A DNA stretch of 64,000 bases from positions 1 through 64,000 of the forward strand of contig DENS01000009.1 in assembly GCA_002359735.1 (NCBI GenBank), given 5' to 3'. The position numbers and the translations under genes are program-made. Each line of letters begins with the position of its first letter. The stretch's first letter is position 1. The notes under the pieces are model-generated. The model ran no database searches. It was given only the letters and a program-made list of their open reading frames with translations, and had not been told where the DNA came from. Below, in pieces: positions 62,532 through 64,000 of this stretch. This stretch comes from Micavibrio sp. UBA2638 (GTDB taxonomy: Bacteria > Pseudomonadota > Alphaproteobacteria > Micavibrionales > Micavibrionaceae).

Positions 62532-64000
62532 TTAATTTGTCATGCCGGGTATTTGCGTTGGCGTGGGCGCTTTGTTTTGATCGGCGCATAGTTGTGCAAT
62601 AGCCGCCGAGGGTGTTGTTAGCTCATCACACATTGCACGCAGCTCCTCACGCGTTGGCTTGGCGTTGTTGTTGGTTTGTTGCTCCTCTGCTGGCTCCTCT
62701 GTTTTGGTTGGGGCAGGGGTAATCTTATCCAGATCAGGGTCGGGGGTGGCTTCGGGCACCAGGCTCGCCGGCTCTGGTTCTATGATGTTATGCTCTTGTT
62801 TAAACGCAGCCTCATTGCGCGCCTCCATTGCGGCCTGATAGCGACGAATATAAAGCGTTTCCATATCGCCTGATGGGTTATTTGAATCCTTTAACATGAA
62901 TTGCTGGTAAAGCGAGCCTGTCTCCATAATATCAGCGATTTCTCGGGCAAAATGTTCTGCTTTATTGCCGCTTGGGTCTTGCAGCATTAATAAATCCATC
63001 ATTTTATCGTAATCAATATCATAACGGGCGGATTCGTAATCAAACTTGGACCGGCGCGAATAATCTCGCCAGAAAAGCGTGACAGCATCATCCTGAGAAA
63101 TAGTAGCGTTTTCAACCGGTATGGTTGCTCCGGTTGGGGTTTCTAATGTGCTGTCTTGACCAAAATACTCATTAAATTGTTTGGCGCGGCGCCGCGTGTC
63201 ATCCGGTTTGTACCAAAAATCTGGGTTTTTAGCATAATCGTCGTGCATTCCTTCATGTGTGACGGCGAGAAAACGTGCTCTGTGCTCTGCCTTGGCCGCT
63301 TCATCAGCATCAAACGATTCCATGAAAATTTCAACATCATTCCAATTATATTCGCCGTTGCGGAAATCATTGACGAAGGCCGCTCTGGCTTGATCGCTGT
63401 TTAAATCGGTGATGAGGGTGTCCGGGGATTGCGCGTTATGGCGGTCTACGGCCTCTTTAACCATTGCGGCGCGTGCAATTATAGCGGCCTGAGTAATTGT
63501 AATACCTGCTTCGCTGTTCCAGCCTTGTTTCTCAAGGTAGTCCATTGCGAAGTCATCGCCTTCGAAAACGGAAACATTAATATTGTTTCCTGTGCGCCGT
63601 GATTCAACAATGGCATCATAGACAATGGCATCAAATGTCCGGTGGTCATTTGCCGCTGTCCAACGAAATTGACCGTTATCGATGTGGTCACTCCAGTTTT
63701 GTCTCCAGGGTTCACTTAAGGCCATGGGGCGAATTTGTAATCCACCGGGGAGCAAACCAGAAGTTTGTAGATTTGATAAATCGGTTAAATTTGTGAGCTC
63801 CAAATGGTCACGCATTGCTATAATCTGTACTAGAAAAGTATTAAGCTCAGCTGCGGCCCGTGGCTCAGCTTGTGTATGCGCATTGAGGATATCTTGGAGC
63901 GTGTTCGGATCAATTTTACCCGATAGTGTCCGTTGAACGGTATCATCAATTTCATCAATCCCAGGGGGGTGATCGGTTGCGCCATGATATTGCCTGATGG
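62532..64000 (-). CDS. Large unknown protein with HExxH motif, 5' end beyond the window
   Basis: On the minus strand a frame without stops runs from 62532 through the window edge at 64000, so the gene is partial at its 5' end. An internal Met at 63815 is not the true start; the coding-like sequence continues upstream of it. Downstream of that Met, residues 187-191 read HEGMH (63243-63257), the HExxH zinc-protease signature, within VTHEGMHDDYA. A charged helical middle and a Pro/Thr/Glu/Asn-rich C-terminal tail (about 60 residues) follow. I do not recognise the family. It ends 14 bases from ychF, convergent. Confidence 0.7.
   Translation of the reverse strand, partial: IRQYHGATDHPPGIDEIDDTVQRTLSGKIDPNTLQDILNAHTQAEPRAAAELNTFLVQIIAMRDHLELTNLTDLSNLQTSGLLPGGLQIRPMALSEPWRQNWSDHIDNGQFRWTAANDHRTFDAIVYDAIVESRRTGNNINVSVFEGDDFAMDYLEKQGWNSEAGITITQAAIIARAAMVKEAVDRHNAQSPDTLITDLNSDQARAAFVNDFRNGEYNWNDVEIFMESFDADEAAKAEHRARFLAVTHEGMHDDYAKNPDFWYKPDDTRRRAKQFNEYFGQDSTLETPTGATIPVENATISQDDAVTLFWRDYSRRSKFDYESARYDIDYDKMMDLLMLQDPSGNKAEHFAREIADIMETGSLYQQFMLKDSNNPSGDMETLYIRRYQAAMEARNEAAFKQEHNIIEPEPASLVPEATPDPDLDKITPAPTKTEEPAEEQQTNNNAKPTREELRAMCDELTTPSAAIAQLCADQNKAPTPTQIPGMTN

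Noticed and set aside
1..64000. Mobile elements, prophage or CRISPR array
   Set aside because: I found no integrase, transposase, phage structural gene, cas gene or regularly spaced direct repeats.

Overview
This window is gene-dense alphaproteobacterial chromosome, roughly half G+C by eye, with no transposase, integrase, CRISPR array or rRNA operon that I can find. The assignment rests on gene content and order: a MucR/Ros regulator, homologues of the mitochondrial complex I assembly factors NDUFAF6 and NDUFAF7, the TSUP-TIGR02186 pair, UbiK, alpha-type LipB and FdxA, a LexA box of the form GTTC-N7-GTTC, and two sites matching the CtrA consensus TTAA-N7-TTAA. A deep-branching, non-phototrophic alphaproteobacterium (Rhodospirillales-like or Micavibrio-like) fits best; the species cannot be named from this sequence.

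Layout. 1-8.5 kb: unknown exported and cytosolic proteins, a gene-free stretch with cell-cycle motifs (925-1293), a TIKI/ChaN-like protein, a class A penicillin-binding protein with a GNAT acetyltransferase upstream, a lipoprotein and the MgtE magnesium channel. 8.5-14.4 kb: malic enzyme, tRNA-Leu with an AAG anticodon, lipB, an N-formylglutamate amidohydrolase-like gene and serS, with a dispersed inverted repeat just upstream of serS. 14.4-24.6 kb: a protein repair, envelope and export block (pcm, NlpD-like, DUF815 ATPase, yajC-secD-secF, Mth938-like, sodB, NDUFAF6-like), interrupted by unknown genes including a tandem duplicated pair with matching promoters. 24.6-33.7 kb: accessory genes, among them two alpha/beta hydrolases, a FecR protein, trmFO, a carbonic-anhydrase fold protein lacking two zinc ligands, a pentad-repeat protein and a LexA-boxed Y-family polymerase. 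33.9-46 kb: FdxA, cysteine synthase, a SemiSWEET-like protein, ferredoxin-NADP reductase, mutS, dut-coaBC, ubiE, murJ and trpS. 46-53 kb: sulfur-linked TSUP/TIGR02186, UspA, NfuA, a NodB-fold protein without its metal ligands, a RutE-like nitroreductase, tsaB and MucR. 53-62.5 kb: proC, YbjN, UbiK, hldD, lgt-midA-pgeF, prs, rplY, pth, ychF. The right edge holds a large unknown protein with an HExxH motif whose reading frame runs off the window.

How it fits together. Most genes are housekeeping: envelope building (PBP1A, MurJ, Lgt, HldD, SecDF-YajC, NlpD), translation and tRNA modification (SerS, TrpS, TrmFO, TsaB, Pth, L25), quinone and respiratory assembly (UbiE, UbiK, NDUFAF6/7 homologues, NfuA), and nucleotide or DNA maintenance (MutS, Dut, Y-family polymerase, Prs). 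The conserved backbone has gaps where neighbours I would expect from other alphaproteobacteria (surE, ubiB, rimI) are absent, and lineage-specific exported or acidic proteins occupy two of those positions. The most unusual items are two enzyme-fold proteins that have lost their metal-binding residues, the duplicated gene pair at 15.7-16.7 kb, the motif cluster at 1.0-1.2 kb and the unidentified protein at the right edge.
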